A stretch of DNA of 64,000 nt from Algoriphagus sediminis. Lineage in GTDB: Bacteria > Bacteroidota > Bacteroidia > Cytophagales > Cyclobacteriaceae. The notes beneath the pieces are model-generated. The model searched no databases. It worked only from the letters and a program-made list of their open reading frames with translations, and was not told the origin of the DNA. Both the position numbers and the translations under genes were made by a program. The stretch is from positions 124,001 through 188,000 of the forward strand of contig NZ_JAUEPH010000002.1 of NCBI RefSeq assembly GCF_030403435.1, given 5' to 3'. Below are positions 30,015 to 39,994 of this stretch, piece after piece. Each line of letters starts with the position of its first letter. Position 1 is the stretch's first letter.

Positions 30015-33000
30015 ATGCAGCAGAAACCATTTATAATTTATAAGTCTTCAGCAGGTTCGGGAAAGACCTTTACCCTTACACTGGAATATCTCAAGCTTGC
30101 CTTGAAATATCCGGGTGCTTACAAGCAAATTCTTGCGGTGACCTTTACGAATAAGGCCACACAAGAAATGAAAGAAAGAATTCTGGAGTTTTTGCTAAGG
30201 CTGAGTTCTGAAGTCAGTGCGGATGAGTTTTTGGATCAGCAGCTTATGATGGCCCTTGGATTTGACGAGGCTCAGTTAAAAAAGGCTGCGAGAAACACCC
30301 TTCTGGACATCCTTCACGGTTATGGATATTTTTCGGTAAGTACCATTGATTCTTTTTTCCAAAAGGTCATTCGTTCTTTTGCTCGCGAAATGGATTTGGA
30401 CGCCAAGTTTGAAGTGGAACTGGACCAAGATGCTATTTTGGAGCGATTGGTGGATAGGGTAGTGGAACTGGTGTCCGAAGATAAGCGGCTCAGAAAATGG
30501 TTGGTGAATTATGCCTCGGAACAGATCGAAAGTGAGAAGTCCTGGGATGTGAGGAGGGCTATCAAGGGCTTGGGAAAGGAGATTTTCAGAGAGAGTTTTA
30601 AAGCTTATCAAGAGCTTTTTAGGAAAACTATTGGAGAGGGGGATTTTTTAGAGCAATTCACCAAAGTTGTCAGAGAACAGAAGGCAGCTCTCATCTCAGA
30701 AGCCAATGAAGTAAAAGCCCAGGCAAATGACATTAGGATGCGTTTCGGTTTGGAATGGAAGGATTTTAAAGGAGGAGCCACCAGAAGTTTTGCGAATAGA
30801 TTCGAAAAATTAGGAGATAAGGATAATCCAAGTCCTGGACTTACTGAACCTATGAAACGGGATCTTTCGGAAGTTGATAATTGGTACGCCAAGACAAGTC
30901 CTAAAAAATCAGAAATAGAAGAAGCTGCCGCAGCAGGACTAATGGAGTTAGCGTTTAAAATTCCTGACCTACATACCAGAGGAAATACGCTAAATGCTAT
31001 CGCAAAAAACTTGAATGATTTTGGTGTTTTTAGAAATCTTATAAGTGAGCTCCAAGAGTTAAAATCAGAGGAAGGGATTCTACTTATTTCTGATGTAAAT
31101 GATTTTTTGAAGAGAATTACTCAGGATTCCGAAGCTCCATTCATTTACGAAAAAATCGGAAATCAATACAAGCATTTTTTAATTGATGAATTTCAGGATA
31201 CCTCGGATTTTCAATGGTCCAGTTTTAAGCCTTTATTGGAAAACTCTTTGGCCTCAGGTCACACTAACCTGATTGTAGGAGATGTGAAGCAATCTATTTA
31301 CCGCTGGAGAGGAGGTAGGTTGGATTTACTGCTTTCTGAGGTGGAAAAGCAGATTCACAAGGAGTATCAGTACATTCGAAATCTTCAAACTAACTGGAGA
31401 AGTCTTCCAAACATTGTCAGTTTCAATAACTCGCTTTTTTCTAAGCTTGGACCTTTCATAGAATCTAAAGTGGAAGCGCATTATGGGTTGGACCCGGGGG
31501 GAATTCTGCAAAGTGCATTTGCTGAGGTGGTACAGGATGTGCCCGAAAAGAAGAGGGCACTCGATTTTCAGGGTAGGATTGAACTTGAATTCATTGAAAA
31601 AACTAAACAGGGAAAAGGGAATATGGAAGAGGATGAGGAGGAAGAAGATGAACCTACAGTTCTAGATAAACTTCCTGGATTGGTCATGCAGCTTCAGGAT
31701 AAGGGCTATGAGCCTAAGGATATTGCATTTTTGGTTAGAAAAAATGATCAAGGGGCAAATGTGGCAGATACCCTTTTAACTTACGCTCAGGAAAATCCGG
31801 ATAGCGGGTATCGATTTGATGTGCTTTCGGAGGAATCACTTTTCCTATGGAAATCCGCAGCGGTGAAATGTATAATTGCTGCGCTGACCTACATGAATAA
31901 CCCGGCTGATCTGATTCCACTGAAAACCATGTGGTTTTATTATGCCCAGATCTTTGGGTTAGAGTATGATCATGAATTGTTTGATAAGCGTAGCATTCCA
32001 GGGGCTCTTTCTGCGAAGCAGGAAGGTTTTCTAGGGTCAATTGATAAATGGCTTCAGCTACCTCTAATGGAGCTTTTAGAGGAGTTGATTTCCTTCCTTG
32101 GCTTTTTCGAAAAGCATTCTGACCTGGCTTACATCAGTGGATTGAAAGAGGCAGTCTATGATTTTGTAAGTAAAAACAGAGCTGACTTGCAGGGCTTTCT
32201 GGACTGGTGGGAAATCAATTCTCATAAGAGAACCGTGAAGATTCCGCATGATCATAATGCCATGCGCATTTTGACGATTCATAAGTCAAAAGGGCTTCAA
32301 TTTAAGGTGGTCGTAATGCCGTATCTTGACTGGCAGGTTGTGCAAAGTGGACAAATGGCTTCCATTTTATGGAGTGAGTATCAAGTTTCTGAGCATGTCC
32401 AAACTGTACTGCCTATTTCTCATCAAAGTTCACTGGCGGATTCAGCCTTCAAGAATATTTACAATGAAGAGATAAAATTATCCTTCCTAGATAGTATGAA
32501 TATGCTTTATGTGGCCTTCACAAGAGCTGAAGAAGCTATCTACGGATTCAGTGGATTTAGTAAGCATAGTAAGGGTAAACTGAATCCCGTTCAAACAGGT
32601 AATTTGCTTTATGGGTTTTTTAAAGCCTTGAGTATGGAAGGATTGGGTGAGGGAGCAGCATGGGATGATGATCGGCAAAAATTTAGCTTCGGAAACTGGG
32701 CTGCTTTGCAAATAAAGAAGGATACCCCAGGCTTAGGTGGTACAGAACTTAGGTGGAACTCAGTGAACTGGAGGGAGAAACTCAAGACCAGAGAGTTTGC
32801 ATGGGATTTTTCAGAAAAAGGGCTAGAAGGAAGGGAACAGAGGCAATTAGGCTTGCTGGTCCATGAAATTCTAGAAAATGCCAAAAATTTGACCTCTGCA
32901 AAGTTAAGCTTGAAGGAGCTAGAATTCGAAGGTAGAATTGATGAAGAGACAAAAGAAAAAGTAGAGACAGAGATTACTGAATTGTTCGCAAGACCGGAGT

Positions 33001-33263
33001 TTTTGGATTGGTATGAAGGAGATTATCAGGTCTTGGCAGAACAAGGTATTCTTTTGCCGGGAGGCAAGCAGAAAAGACCTGACAGGATATTGATTGGGAA
33101 AAACAAAGCCCTTGTTGTTGATTTTAAAACCGGAGAAAAAAGGTCGAGTCATCAAGCTCAGGTCAGGGAATATATGCAGTTGGTTGGTGGACTCACAAAT
33201 TTACCGGTCAAGGGATTTTTATGTTATGTGGGACCAACTGAAATATTAGAAATCGATGAGTAG
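30015..33263 (+). CDS. UvrD-type helicase-nuclease subunit (AddA-like)
   Basis: 1082 residues. Walker A A-G-S-G-K-T at 13-18, Q-box-like T-F-T-N-K-A-T-Q-E-M, the Walker B L-I-D-E-F-Q-D-T-S, G-D-V-K-Q-S-I-Y-R-W-R-G-G, and T-I-H-K-S-K-G-L-Q-F motif VI region mark superfamily 1A. The C-terminal D-R-I-L-I-G-K-N-K-A-L-V-V-D-F-K-T-G is a PD-(D/E)XK nuclease motif. With its neighbour it would resect DNA double-strand ends and load RecA. The start of the second subunit overlaps by 8 bp, so the pair is coupled. Confidence 0.92.
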   Translation: MQQKPFIIYKSSAGSGKTFTLTLEYLKLALKYPGAYKQILAVTFTNKATQEMKERILEFLLRLSSEVSADEFLDQQLMMALGFDEAQLKKAARNTLLDILHGYGYFSVSTIDSFFQKVIRSFAREMDLDAKFEVELDQDAILERLVDRVVELVSEDKRLRKWLVNYASEQIESEKSWDVRRAIKGLGKEIFRESFKAYQELFRKTIGEGDFLEQFTKVVREQKAALISEANEVKAQANDIRMRFGLEWKDFKGGATRSFANRFEKLGDKDNPSPGLTEPMKRDLSEVDNWYAKTSPKKSEIEEAAAAGLMELAFKIPDLHTRGNTLNAIAKNLNDFGVFRNLISELQELKSEEGILLISDVNDFLKRITQDSEAPFIYEKIGNQYKHFLIDEFQDTSDFQWSSFKPLLENSLASGHTNLIVGDVKQSIYRWRGGRLDLLLSEVEKQIHKEYQYIRNLQTNWRSLPNIVSFNNSLFSKLGPFIESKVEAHYGLDPGGILQSAFAEVVQDVPEKKRALDFQGRIELEFIEKTKQGKGNMEEDEEEEDEPTVLDKLPGLVMQLQDKGYEPKDIAFLVRKNDQGANVADTLLTYAQENPDSGYRFDVLSEESLFLWKSAAVKCIIAALTYMNNPADLIPLKTMWFYYAQIFGLEYDHELFDKRSIPGALSAKQEGFLGSIDKWLQLPLMELLEELISFLGFFEKHSDLAYISGLKEAVYDFVSKNRADLQGFLDWWEINSHKRTVKIPHDHNAMRILTIHKSKGLQFKVVVMPYLDWQVVQSGQMASILWSEYQVSEHVQTVLPISHQSSLADSAFKNIYNEEIKLSFLDSMNMLYVAFTRAEEAIYGFSGFSKHSKGKLNPVQTGNLLYGFFKALSMEGLGEGAAWDDDRQKFSFGNWAALQIKKDTPGLGGTELRWNSVNWREKLKTREFAWDFSEKGLEGREQRQLGLLVHEILENAKNLTSAKLSLKELEFEGRIDEETKEKVETEITELFARPEFLDWYEGDYQVLAEQGILLPGGKQKRPDRILIGKNKALVVDFKTGEKRSSHQAQVREYMQLVGGLTNLPVKGFLCYVGPTEILEIDE

Positions 33264-36105
33264 CTTCCTGAAAGATACCGCCCAACAGCTGCTTGCAAGT
33301 GATATTCCTCTCAAGGAAATGATGGTTGTGCTACCCAATAGAAGAGCTGGGCTTTTCTTTACCAAATACCTGAGTGAAGCGATTGCAGAGCCGCAATGGA
33401 TGCCAGAGGTGAAGACCATTGAGGAGGTTTTTTATGATTTGAAGGGAGAGAGACCTGCCGATGAGCTAACTCTTATTTTTGAGCTACATAGGATTTATTC
33501 GAGTCTTCAAACCTATAATTCGGAGGAGGACAGAGAAAAAGATAGCTTTGAAAAGTTTTATTTCTGGGGTGAAATAATCCTGAAGGATTTTAACGATATC
33601 GATCAGTTTTTAGCTGATCCGGAAAAAGTATACGAGAACCTGGCCGAACAGAAAATTCTTGAATCTGATCTATCCTTTTTAACTGAGGAGCAGAGAGTTC
33701 TTATCTCTCAGTTTTGGAAGTCATTCGAAGAGCAAAGTCCAGAGGAGAAACAAAAATTTCTTCGATTTTGGGAAATTCTGGGTTCTTTATATCAAAAGTT
33801 TCAAGCTAGCCTGGAAACGCTAGGCTTAAGCTATGGGGGACGTATTTACCGCTCCGTTATAGAGAATTTGAACCAGAATGAAAAACCTGAAAAGCATGTT
33901 TATTTTTTAGGTTTTAATGCTTTTACCAAAGCTGAAGAGAAGTTAATCAAACATTATATCAAGGAGTTTGGCGCAAGAATATTTTGGGATATTGATCAAT
34001 ATTATCTTCAAGATAACAGGCAGGAGGCCGGTTTATTTTTTAGGGATTATCAGAAAGACCCCATTTTTGGTCCCACTTTTCCTGAGGATATTCCAGACCG
34101 GATTTCAGGGAAAAATGATCGTATTCACACCTATTCGATTCCTTTGAAAAGTAATCAGGCGAATTTGGTAGGTAAAATTGCAGAGAGTATCGGAAAGGAG
34201 GAGGCTCTTGAAGAAACCGTTGTGATCCTTCCAGATGAGCAGCTTTTATTTCCTGTTTTGCATGCACTGCCCAATGAAATAGAAAAGCTAAACGTGACGA
34301 TGGGTTATCCCATCCGAAATGCTCCTGTCTTTGCCTTTTTGGATGCAGTTTTGGATTTGCAGAGGTATCTGAAAGAAAAGGAAGACAAGGCCTTTTTCTA
34401 TCATAAGCCTGTGATCGATTTATTGGCTTTCACCTATTTGAGATCTGAAAATGAGGGATTTGTGGAACAGGCTATCGATCAGATTAGAGTAAATAACCAA
34501 ACATCCATTCCAGCAGAATCACTTGCCAAGGGAGGAAAAATGTTTGAGTTGATTTTTAGAAAAGTTGCCGCTGAAGAGCTTTTTGTATACCTCTCCGATT
34601 TGATTCGGTATTTGGCTTCAAGTCTGGAAAATGATCCGGTCCAGAGAAGCTATTTATTTCAGGCTTTCAAGCAACTGACAAGGATACAGGCTATTTTCAG
34701 GGATAATCAAAGGGCAGAAATCAATAAAGATTTCTATCTCAAAATTTTCCGCAAGTTGTTTCGCGAATTGAAGCTTCCCTTTGATGGAGAACCTCTGGAA
34801 GGACTTCAAATAATGGGTGTTTTGGAATCTCGTAATCTTGATTTCAAAAGAGTAATCATTTGTGATTTGAATGAAGGAAGCTTTCCTCCTGGAGGAGGGA
34901 TTAATTCAATGATTCCTTTTAATCTCAGGAGGGCTTTTGGATTGCCGGTACAGGAGCAAAACGATGCAATTTACGCCTACACTTTCTATAGATTGCTACA
35001 TCGTGCGGAAGAGGTGCATTTGATTTATACCACTGCTTCTGATCAGGGGAAAGTTGGTGAAATGAGTCGCTTTGTTCAGCAGATGAAGGTTGAGTTAGGA
35101 ATTACGAGCCCATCACCAGTTATGATTCCCGTTGATCTCACCAAAGGCAAAGAGATTCGGATTGAGAAATCAGAAGAGGTGTTAAAAAGTTTAAGAAGAT
35201 ATTATTTAGGGCAGGAGGGAGGAACCTCTTTTTCAGCTTCAGCATTAAATACCTATTTGGATTGTAGATTACGATTTTACCTACGTTATATCGCAGGATT
35301 AAAGGAAAAAGAAGAAGTCGTAAGCGAGATTGATCCGTCTACATTTGGCACCCTGCTTCACAATGCACTGGAATTACTTTATGCAAAAAAAGAGGGAGAT
35401 GAGCCTAAAGTAATCACTTCCCATGAAATAAAAAGATTGAAAGAAACCATTCCAAATGCTGTCGAGAAGGCTATTCGTGATTTTTATCATCTGGATGCCG
35501 AAGAGGAACTTGAGTTAAGTGGACAACTACAAATAGCTCGCGCGGTCATTTCAAATTATATAAAGGCCGTTTTGGATTACGACCTCCGAAATGGTGATTT
35601 TAAAATATTGTCCCTGGAAAAAAAATATTTTGATAGCCTCGAAGTAGAAACCTTTGAAGGGGAGCGAAAAGTGGCCTTATCAGGCTTGATTGACAGGGTT
35701 GATGAGAAAGATGGAGTCATCCGCCTTATTGATTACAAAACGGGTAAGGATAAGAAAAAGGTGACTTCGATTGAATCCCTCTTTGACCGTGATGATAAAA
35801 ACAGGAATAAAGCGGCCATGCAAACCTTGCTATATTCTCGCTTTTTCAAGGCCGAAAATCCAGGCAACCCATTAAAGGTCAAACCCGCAATTTTCAATGT
35901 AAGAGAAATTTATAATCCGGATTTTAACCCCTTTTTGATGATGGAGAAAGCCGAAATAGAGGATTTTTCAAGTGTAGCTGAAGAATTTGAAGTGGGATTA
36001 CACGCCTTAATTTCAGAGATTTTTGATAAGAATCAGGAATTTAACCAGACTGAAGATGAAGAGAAGTGTGAGTATTGCCCCTACAAAGAAATTTGTGGGC
36101 GATAA
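33256..36105 (+). CDS. AddB-like nuclease subunit with Fe-S cysteines
   Basis: 949 residues. The N-terminal half is a degenerate helicase fold (V-L-P-N-R-R-A-G-L-F at the start, an inactive Walker A). The C-terminal half is a PD-(D/E)XK nuclease: C670-R-L-R-F-Y-L-R-Y, L-I-D-R-V-D, L-I-D-Y-K-T-G-K, and the terminal C938-x2-C941-x5-C947. The four cysteines match the 4Fe-4S staple of AddB nucleases. It overlaps the helicase subunit by 8 bp. Both subunits therefore carry a nuclease motif, as in AddAB rather than RecBCD. Confidence 0.9.
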   Translation: MSSFLKDTAQQLLASDIPLKEMMVVLPNRRAGLFFTKYLSEAIAEPQWMPEVKTIEEVFYDLKGERPADELTLIFELHRIYSSLQTYNSEEDREKDSFEKFYFWGEIILKDFNDIDQFLADPEKVYENLAEQKILESDLSFLTEEQRVLISQFWKSFEEQSPEEKQKFLRFWEILGSLYQKFQASLETLGLSYGGRIYRSVIENLNQNEKPEKHVYFLGFNAFTKAEEKLIKHYIKEFGARIFWDIDQYYLQDNRQEAGLFFRDYQKDPIFGPTFPEDIPDRISGKNDRIHTYSIPLKSNQANLVGKIAESIGKEEALEETVVILPDEQLLFPVLHALPNEIEKLNVTMGYPIRNAPVFAFLDAVLDLQRYLKEKEDKAFFYHKPVIDLLAFTYLRSENEGFVEQAIDQIRVNNQTSIPAESLAKGGKMFELIFRKVAAEELFVYLSDLIRYLASSLENDPVQRSYLFQAFKQLTRIQAIFRDNQRAEINKDFYLKIFRKLFRELKLPFDGEPLEGLQIMGVLESRNLDFKRVIICDLNEGSFPPGGGINSMIPFNLRRAFGLPVQEQNDAIYAYTFYRLLHRAEEVHLIYTTASDQGKVGEMSRFVQQMKVELGITSPSPVMIPVDLTKGKEIRIEKSEEVLKSLRRYYLGQEGGTSFSASALNTYLDCRLRFYLRYIAGLKEKEEVVSEIDPSTFGTLLHNALELLYAKKEGDEPKVITSHEIKRLKETIPNAVEKAIRDFYHLDAEEELELSGQLQIARAVISNYIKAVLDYDLRNGDFKILSLEKKYFDSLEVETFEGERKVALSGLIDRVDEKDGVIRLIDYKTGKDKKKVTSIESLFDRDDKNRNKAAMQTLLYSRFFKAENPGNPLKVKPAIFNVREIYNPDFNPFLMMEKAEIEDFSSVAEEFEVGLHALISEIFDKNQEFNQTEDEEKCEYCPYKEICGR

Positions 36106-36558
36106 TTAAATATCAACTTTTTGAATCTTCTCATGCATTTCCAGCAAAAGTGAAAGTGCAGCCGATCCATACCATTCCTTAAGTTCCATTTTTAGAACTC
36201 CGGCCTCGATGGCGGGATCGGTATTGGTTAACGCCTCCGCCTCTTCTATCGAACCAACATCAAAAAAGAAAAGTCCCCGTAAATCTTCATTACCAAAAAA
36301 TGGACCGGCCAAAACCATTTTTCCTTCTTCTGCAAGCCGGCCAATATTGGCAAGATGTCCTTGCTGTAAGTCTGCTCTCTCTTGCTCAGTATACTCATTG
36401 ACACGGTCACCTCGATAGAGAAAAGCGATTACAAACTTCTTCATACCATAATCATCAGCGCCTACTTTTTCGGCGAGTTTAGCATCATATTTTTCCTGTG
36501 CATTTGTCAGAATGCAAAGACCAAAAATCAAGAACAGGGATAGGAAAATCTTCTTCAT
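36106..36558 (-). CDS. Exported YciI-like protein
   Basis: 150 residues with a cleavable signal peptide (ends T-N-A-Q-E). The body has F-V-I-A-F-L-Y-R-G-D, H-L-A-N-I-G-R-L-A-E-E-G-K-M-V-L-A-G-P-F, and E-A-E-A-L-T-N-T-D-P-A-I-E-A-G, the pattern of YciI/ferredoxin-like dimeric alpha-beta barrels. Export is unusual for this fold, which is mostly cytosolic. It converges with the AddB-like gene, its stop directly abutting that gene's stop. Function unknown. Confidence 0.8.
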   Translation of the reverse strand: MKKIFLSLFLIFGLCILTNAQEKYDAKLAEKVGADDYGMKKFVIAFLYRGDRVNEYTEQERADLQQGHLANIGRLAEEGKMVLAGPFFGNEDLRGLFFFDVGSIEEAEALTNTDPAIEAGVLKMELKEWYGSAALSLLLEMHEKIQKVDI

Positions 36559-37434
36559 TTTGAATGGGTTTTGTTGGGATGGATAAGGTAGAAAAAATGC
36601 TCCAAAATATCTTTAGAATTTCAAGGACTTACCCCGGGAAGACCAGAAATTAAAGCTCCGAACATAGGAAAAGGTAGCGCTGGGTAGAATAATTATTCAA
36701 AAATAATTGGCCTCAATTTTGCCCTTTTTGGGAGTAGATTTCAGAATGGAACTCTCAGGTTTTGACATTAGAGATAGGGTAGGTAAGGGTCCTTTGACTT
36801 CCTTATTTGGAGGAAAAAGAATTTCGTGAAGCCCTATTCTAGAAGCTCTTTGCTAATGAATAGGGTGATTAATTTCATGGAATTTTTCTTTGTACTGAAA
36901 GTGAGTAGCCCTTGAAAGATGAGTGCTTTTGGGTTTTTGAACCAAAAAGCTCGTGACTTTATCTAAGAAAAGTGAATTAGGAATAAAATGCTTTTTTAAC
37001 CTCGAAATCAATTTATTTGACCTATTATAAATATTTGATTAATAAGTTTTTAAAATAAATTAAGGTTAACCATAATTAGCTAAGACTAAAAAATTTAGAC
37101 TCACCTAAAAAGAATTTTTATTCCAATATGATCTTTATTGAGAATAGAGTCCCTTAGAATTCTTCACTCTTTATTTCACATTTTCTGTTTTCTATTCTTG
37201 CTTTAGAATTTCTGATTTCTGGTCTTGCATCATTAGGACTGAAATGTTCTGGAGTCTTTTGAATTTTTTTTTAAGAACTATTTTGATTTTATCATTTCTG
37301 ACACAGACTTCTTGGCATGAAAAATGATTTTCTATTACGATAATTTATAAAGAGCATTTACAGAATTTTAATAGAATGAACTTGCTTTAAACCATCTGAG
37401 TTTTTTCCTTACTTTTACATTTCAAGCAAAATGA
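36559..37434. other. Gene-free AT-rich intergenic stretch
   Basis: 876 bp between the divergent YciI-like and mlaE-like genes hold no frame longer than about 20 codons with coding character. Two candidate hairpins are visible: CCCTATTC/GAATAGGG (36832-36865, 18-base loop) and a GCTTTTGG/CCAAAAAGC pair near 36928-36955. The half next to the mlaE-like gene is very T/A-rich, with runs such as nine T near 37265. No tRNA or known riboswitch shape is recognised. It could be a long regulatory region, a small RNA locus or the remains of a lost gene. Confidence 0.5.
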
Positions 37435-38232
37435 ATGGCTGAAGAAAAAGACGATAAGAAACCATTTCTGTCGAAAAAAATAGATAAGTTTTTCACCGGT
37501 TTAGCAAGTGCCTATCGATTCGTTTTACGATTTTTTAAGGAGGTGTTTGTACCGCCATATGAGCTCAAGGAAGTAGTCCAGCAGTGTTATAGAATTGGTG
37601 TGGAATCTTTACCCTTAATTTCGCTTACTGGATTTATTGTAGGGATTGTGTTTACCAATCAATCGCGTCCCTCCCTAGAGGAGTTTGGTGCTGCATCTTG
37701 GTTACCATCTTTAATATCGATTGCAGTAGTAAGGGCGATGGGGCCTTTGGTGACGGCACTTATTGCTGCAGGAAAGGTCGGTTCTAGTATAGGTGCAGAA
37801 ATAGGATCCATGAAGGTGACCGAGCAGATCGATGCTATGGAAGTTTCAGCAACTAATCCATTCAAGTTTTTGGTCGTGTCCAGAGTTTTGGCAACTACCT
37901 TTATGATACCTCTTCTTGTTATGTACACAGACTTTGTTGCTTTGATCGGGTCTTTTCTAAGCGTAAATTCAAAGGAACTGGTAAGTATGTCTACTTTCTT
38001 CGTACAGGTTTTTGAGTCGATTTCATTTTTAGACATATTTTCCTCAGTGATTAAATCTATTCTATTTGGGTTCACGATTGGAATGGTTGGGTGCTATAAA
38101 GGTTATAATTCCTCAAAAGGAACTGAAGGTGTAGGCCGGGCTGCTAATTCAGCGGTTGTAATTTCTATGTTTTTGATCTTCATTGAAGAGTTGCTGGCTC
38201 TTCAAATTGTAAATGCGATTCGGACATGGTAG
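37435..38232 (+). CDS. MlaE-family ABC transporter permease
   Basis: 265 residues with five to six membrane helices. The region P-L-I-S-L-T-G-F-I-V-G-I-V and A-A-G-K-V-G-S-S-I-G-A-E-I-G-S-M-K-V-T-E-Q-I-D-A-M-E-V is the signature of MlaE/TGD1 permeases. It forms the inner-membrane channel of an Mla-type phospholipid transporter that maintains outer-membrane asymmetry. The ATG at 37435 is preferred; another ATG four bases upstream gives a three-codon frame. It overlaps the ATPase gene by 7 bp. Confidence 0.93.
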   Translation: MAEEKDDKKPFLSKKIDKFFTGLASAYRFVLRFFKEVFVPPYELKEVVQQCYRIGVESLPLISLTGFIVGIVFTNQSRPSLEEFGAASWLPSLISIAVVRAMGPLVTALIAAGKVGSSIGAEIGSMKVTEQIDAMEVSATNPFKFLVVSRVLATTFMIPLLVMYTDFVALIGSFLSVNSKELVSMSTFFVQVFESISFLDIFSSVIKSILFGFTIGMVGCYKGYNSSKGTEGVGRAANSAVVISMFLIFIEELLALQIVNAIRTW

Positions 38233-38987
38233 GAACAGAAGAGAAAGTTGTAGAAGTAAGGAACCTATTCAAGTCCTTTGGTGATTTGAAGGTGCTACAA
38301 GGAGTAGATTTGGATCTCCATAAGGGTGAAAACCTCGTTGTTCTCGGAAAATCAGGTTCCGGAAAGTCCGTGCTTATTAAAATCATGGTTGGGCTACTGA
38401 AGCAAGATTCTGGTTCGATGATAGTCTTGGGAGAAGATGTGGCCAGCCTAGGAGTCAAAGCCTTAAATAAGCTTCGGTTGAACATTGGATTTTCATTCCA
38501 GAATTCTGCTCTTTACGATAGCATGACCGTGCGTGAAAACATGGAGTTTCCACTCGTGAGGAATGTTAAGAATCTGACCCGAAAGGAAATCACCATGAAA
38601 ATCGAAGAGCTTTTGGATAGTGTAGGACTTCCCCAAAGCATCGATCAAATGCCTTCTGAACTCTCAGGAGGACAGAAAAAAAGAATTGGGGTGGCTAGAA
38701 CATTGATTCTAGAACCTGAGATAATGCTGTACGATGAACCTACAGCAGGTTTGGACCCTATCACTTGCATAGACATAAACAATCTGATTATCCAAATCAG
38801 AGAACAGTATAACACTTCTTCAATAGTGATTACCCATGATCTTACCTGTGCTAAAATGACAGGAGATCGCCAGGCAGTCCTTTTGGATGGTCAATTTAAG
38901 GCCCAGGGTTCTTTTGAGGAAGTATTTGCTGGTGCGGAAGACCAGCGGGTTAAATCATTCTACGATTATAATTTCATTAATTCATGA
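38226..38987 (+). CDS. MlaF-type ABC transporter ATPase
   Basis: 253 residues. Walker A G-K-S-G-S-G-K-S-V, Q-loop S-F-Q-N-S-A, signature L-S-G-G-Q-K-K-R and Walker B M-L-Y-D-E-P-T-A-G-L-D-P are intact. The Q-K-K-R variant of the signature and the S-V-L-I-K after Walker A are typical of MlaF. It powers lipid transport with the MlaE permease and overlaps its neighbours on both sides (7 bp and 4 bp). Confidence 0.94.
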   Translation: MVGTEEKVVEVRNLFKSFGDLKVLQGVDLDLHKGENLVVLGKSGSGKSVLIKIMVGLLKQDSGSMIVLGEDVASLGVKALNKLRLNIGFSFQNSALYDSMTVRENMEFPLVRNVKNLTRKEITMKIEELLDSVGLPQSIDQMPSELSGGQKKRIGVARTLILEPEIMLYDEPTAGLDPITCIDINNLIIQIREQYNTSSIVITHDLTCAKMTGDRQAVLLDGQFKAQGSFEEVFAGAEDQRVKSFYDYNFINS

Positions 38988-39961
38988 AAGCTGAAAATAA
39001 AAGATCTGTCATCGTAGGAATATTTGTATTCCTAGGTATTGCCATTTTGGTCACAGGGATTCTGACTCTCGGTGGGCAGCAAAAGAAATTTGTGAAAGCC
39101 ATTGAGCTCAGAGCTGTTTTCGACGACATCGGAGGATTGCAAACTGGAAATAACATCTGGTTTTCAGGGGTAAAAATCGGTACGGTTAAGCAAATCAACT
39201 TTTATGGTGATTCTCAGGTGGAAATTATCATGAATGTAGAGGAGGAGGTAGTCGACTTTATCCGGAAGGACTCCAAAGCTACCTTAAGCTCTGATGGTCT
39301 GATAGGAAATAAAATCATTGTCATTTATGGTGGAACAACCAACGCCCCGCCAGTGGAGAATGGAGATAGACTTCAAGCTGTAATGCCTTTGGATACAGAT
39401 CAGATGATGGAAACCCTTCAGACCAATAATGAGAACTTGGTTGATATCACGGCTGATTTGAAGGTTTTGACTGGAAAATTAGCGGATGGTGAAGGGATAG
39501 TAGGTGCAGTAATGACGGATTCTATTTTGGCAGAAAACTTCCGAAAAATCTTAAATAATCTGACTGTGGCTTCAGAAAACAGTAATCGGATGCTAGCCGA
39601 GCTCAATGAATTCACAGCCAAGATCAATCAGGAGGGGAATCTGTTTAATGAATTGGCTACCGATACGATGATGGTAGCTCAGTTTAAGGAAACTCTGGGA
39701 ACGCTCCAGGCTACAGCAGAAAATTCTCAGGAAATGACTGAAGAGCTAAAAGGAATTACAGAAAAGTTCAATTCCAGTGAAAATGCCATGGGGGTTTTAT
39801 TGAACGATCCCGAGTTTGCTGAAGACTTAAAAAGCTTCATGATCAACACTGATTCTGCTACCTATAATCTGAATAAAGGGCTTGAAGCTTTGCCTTATAC
39901 ATGGCCTTTCCGCAAAGGATTTAAGCGTAAAGCCAAAGAAGAAGAAAAAGATAATAATTAA
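38984..39961 (+). CDS. MlaD/MCE-domain substrate-binding protein
   Basis: 325 residues. An N-terminal membrane anchor (about 10-28: V-I-V-G-I-F-V-F-L-G-I-A-I-L-V) is followed by an MCE domain (F-D-D-I-G-G-L-Q-T-G-N-N-I-W-F-S-G-V-K-I-G-T-V) and a long helical tail, as usual for Bacteroidota MlaD. It forms the periplasmic hexamer that carries lipids to or from the permease. MlaB and MlaC are not found next to it, so the system is a three-gene version. A terminator follows. Confidence 0.92.
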   Translation: MKAENKRSVIVGIFVFLGIAILVTGILTLGGQQKKFVKAIELRAVFDDIGGLQTGNNIWFSGVKIGTVKQINFYGDSQVEIIMNVEEEVVDFIRKDSKATLSSDGLIGNKIIVIYGGTTNAPPVENGDRLQAVMPLDTDQMMETLQTNNENLVDITADLKVLTGKLADGEGIVGAVMTDSILAENFRKILNNLTVASENSNRMLAELNEFTAKINQEGNLFNELATDTMMVAQFKETLGTLQATAENSQEMTEELKGITEKFNSSENAMGVLLNDPEFAEDLKSFMINTDSATYNLNKGLEALPYTWPFRKGFKRKAKEEEKDNN

Positions 39962-39994
39962 CAGGAAGCCATCTGAAAAGGTGGCTTTCTTAAT
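39962..39994 (+). terminator. Intrinsic terminator after the Mla operon
   Basis: A roughly 10-bp stem GGAAGCCATC/GGTGGCTTTC with two G-U pairs and a loop of about six bases, then a T-rich tail. It is positioned between convergent genes. Confidence 0.65.

Noticed and set aside
36830..36960. Short frames of 15-20 codons in the intergenic stretch
   Set aside because: Too short, no export or helix pattern, weak starts; reported only as part of the gap.
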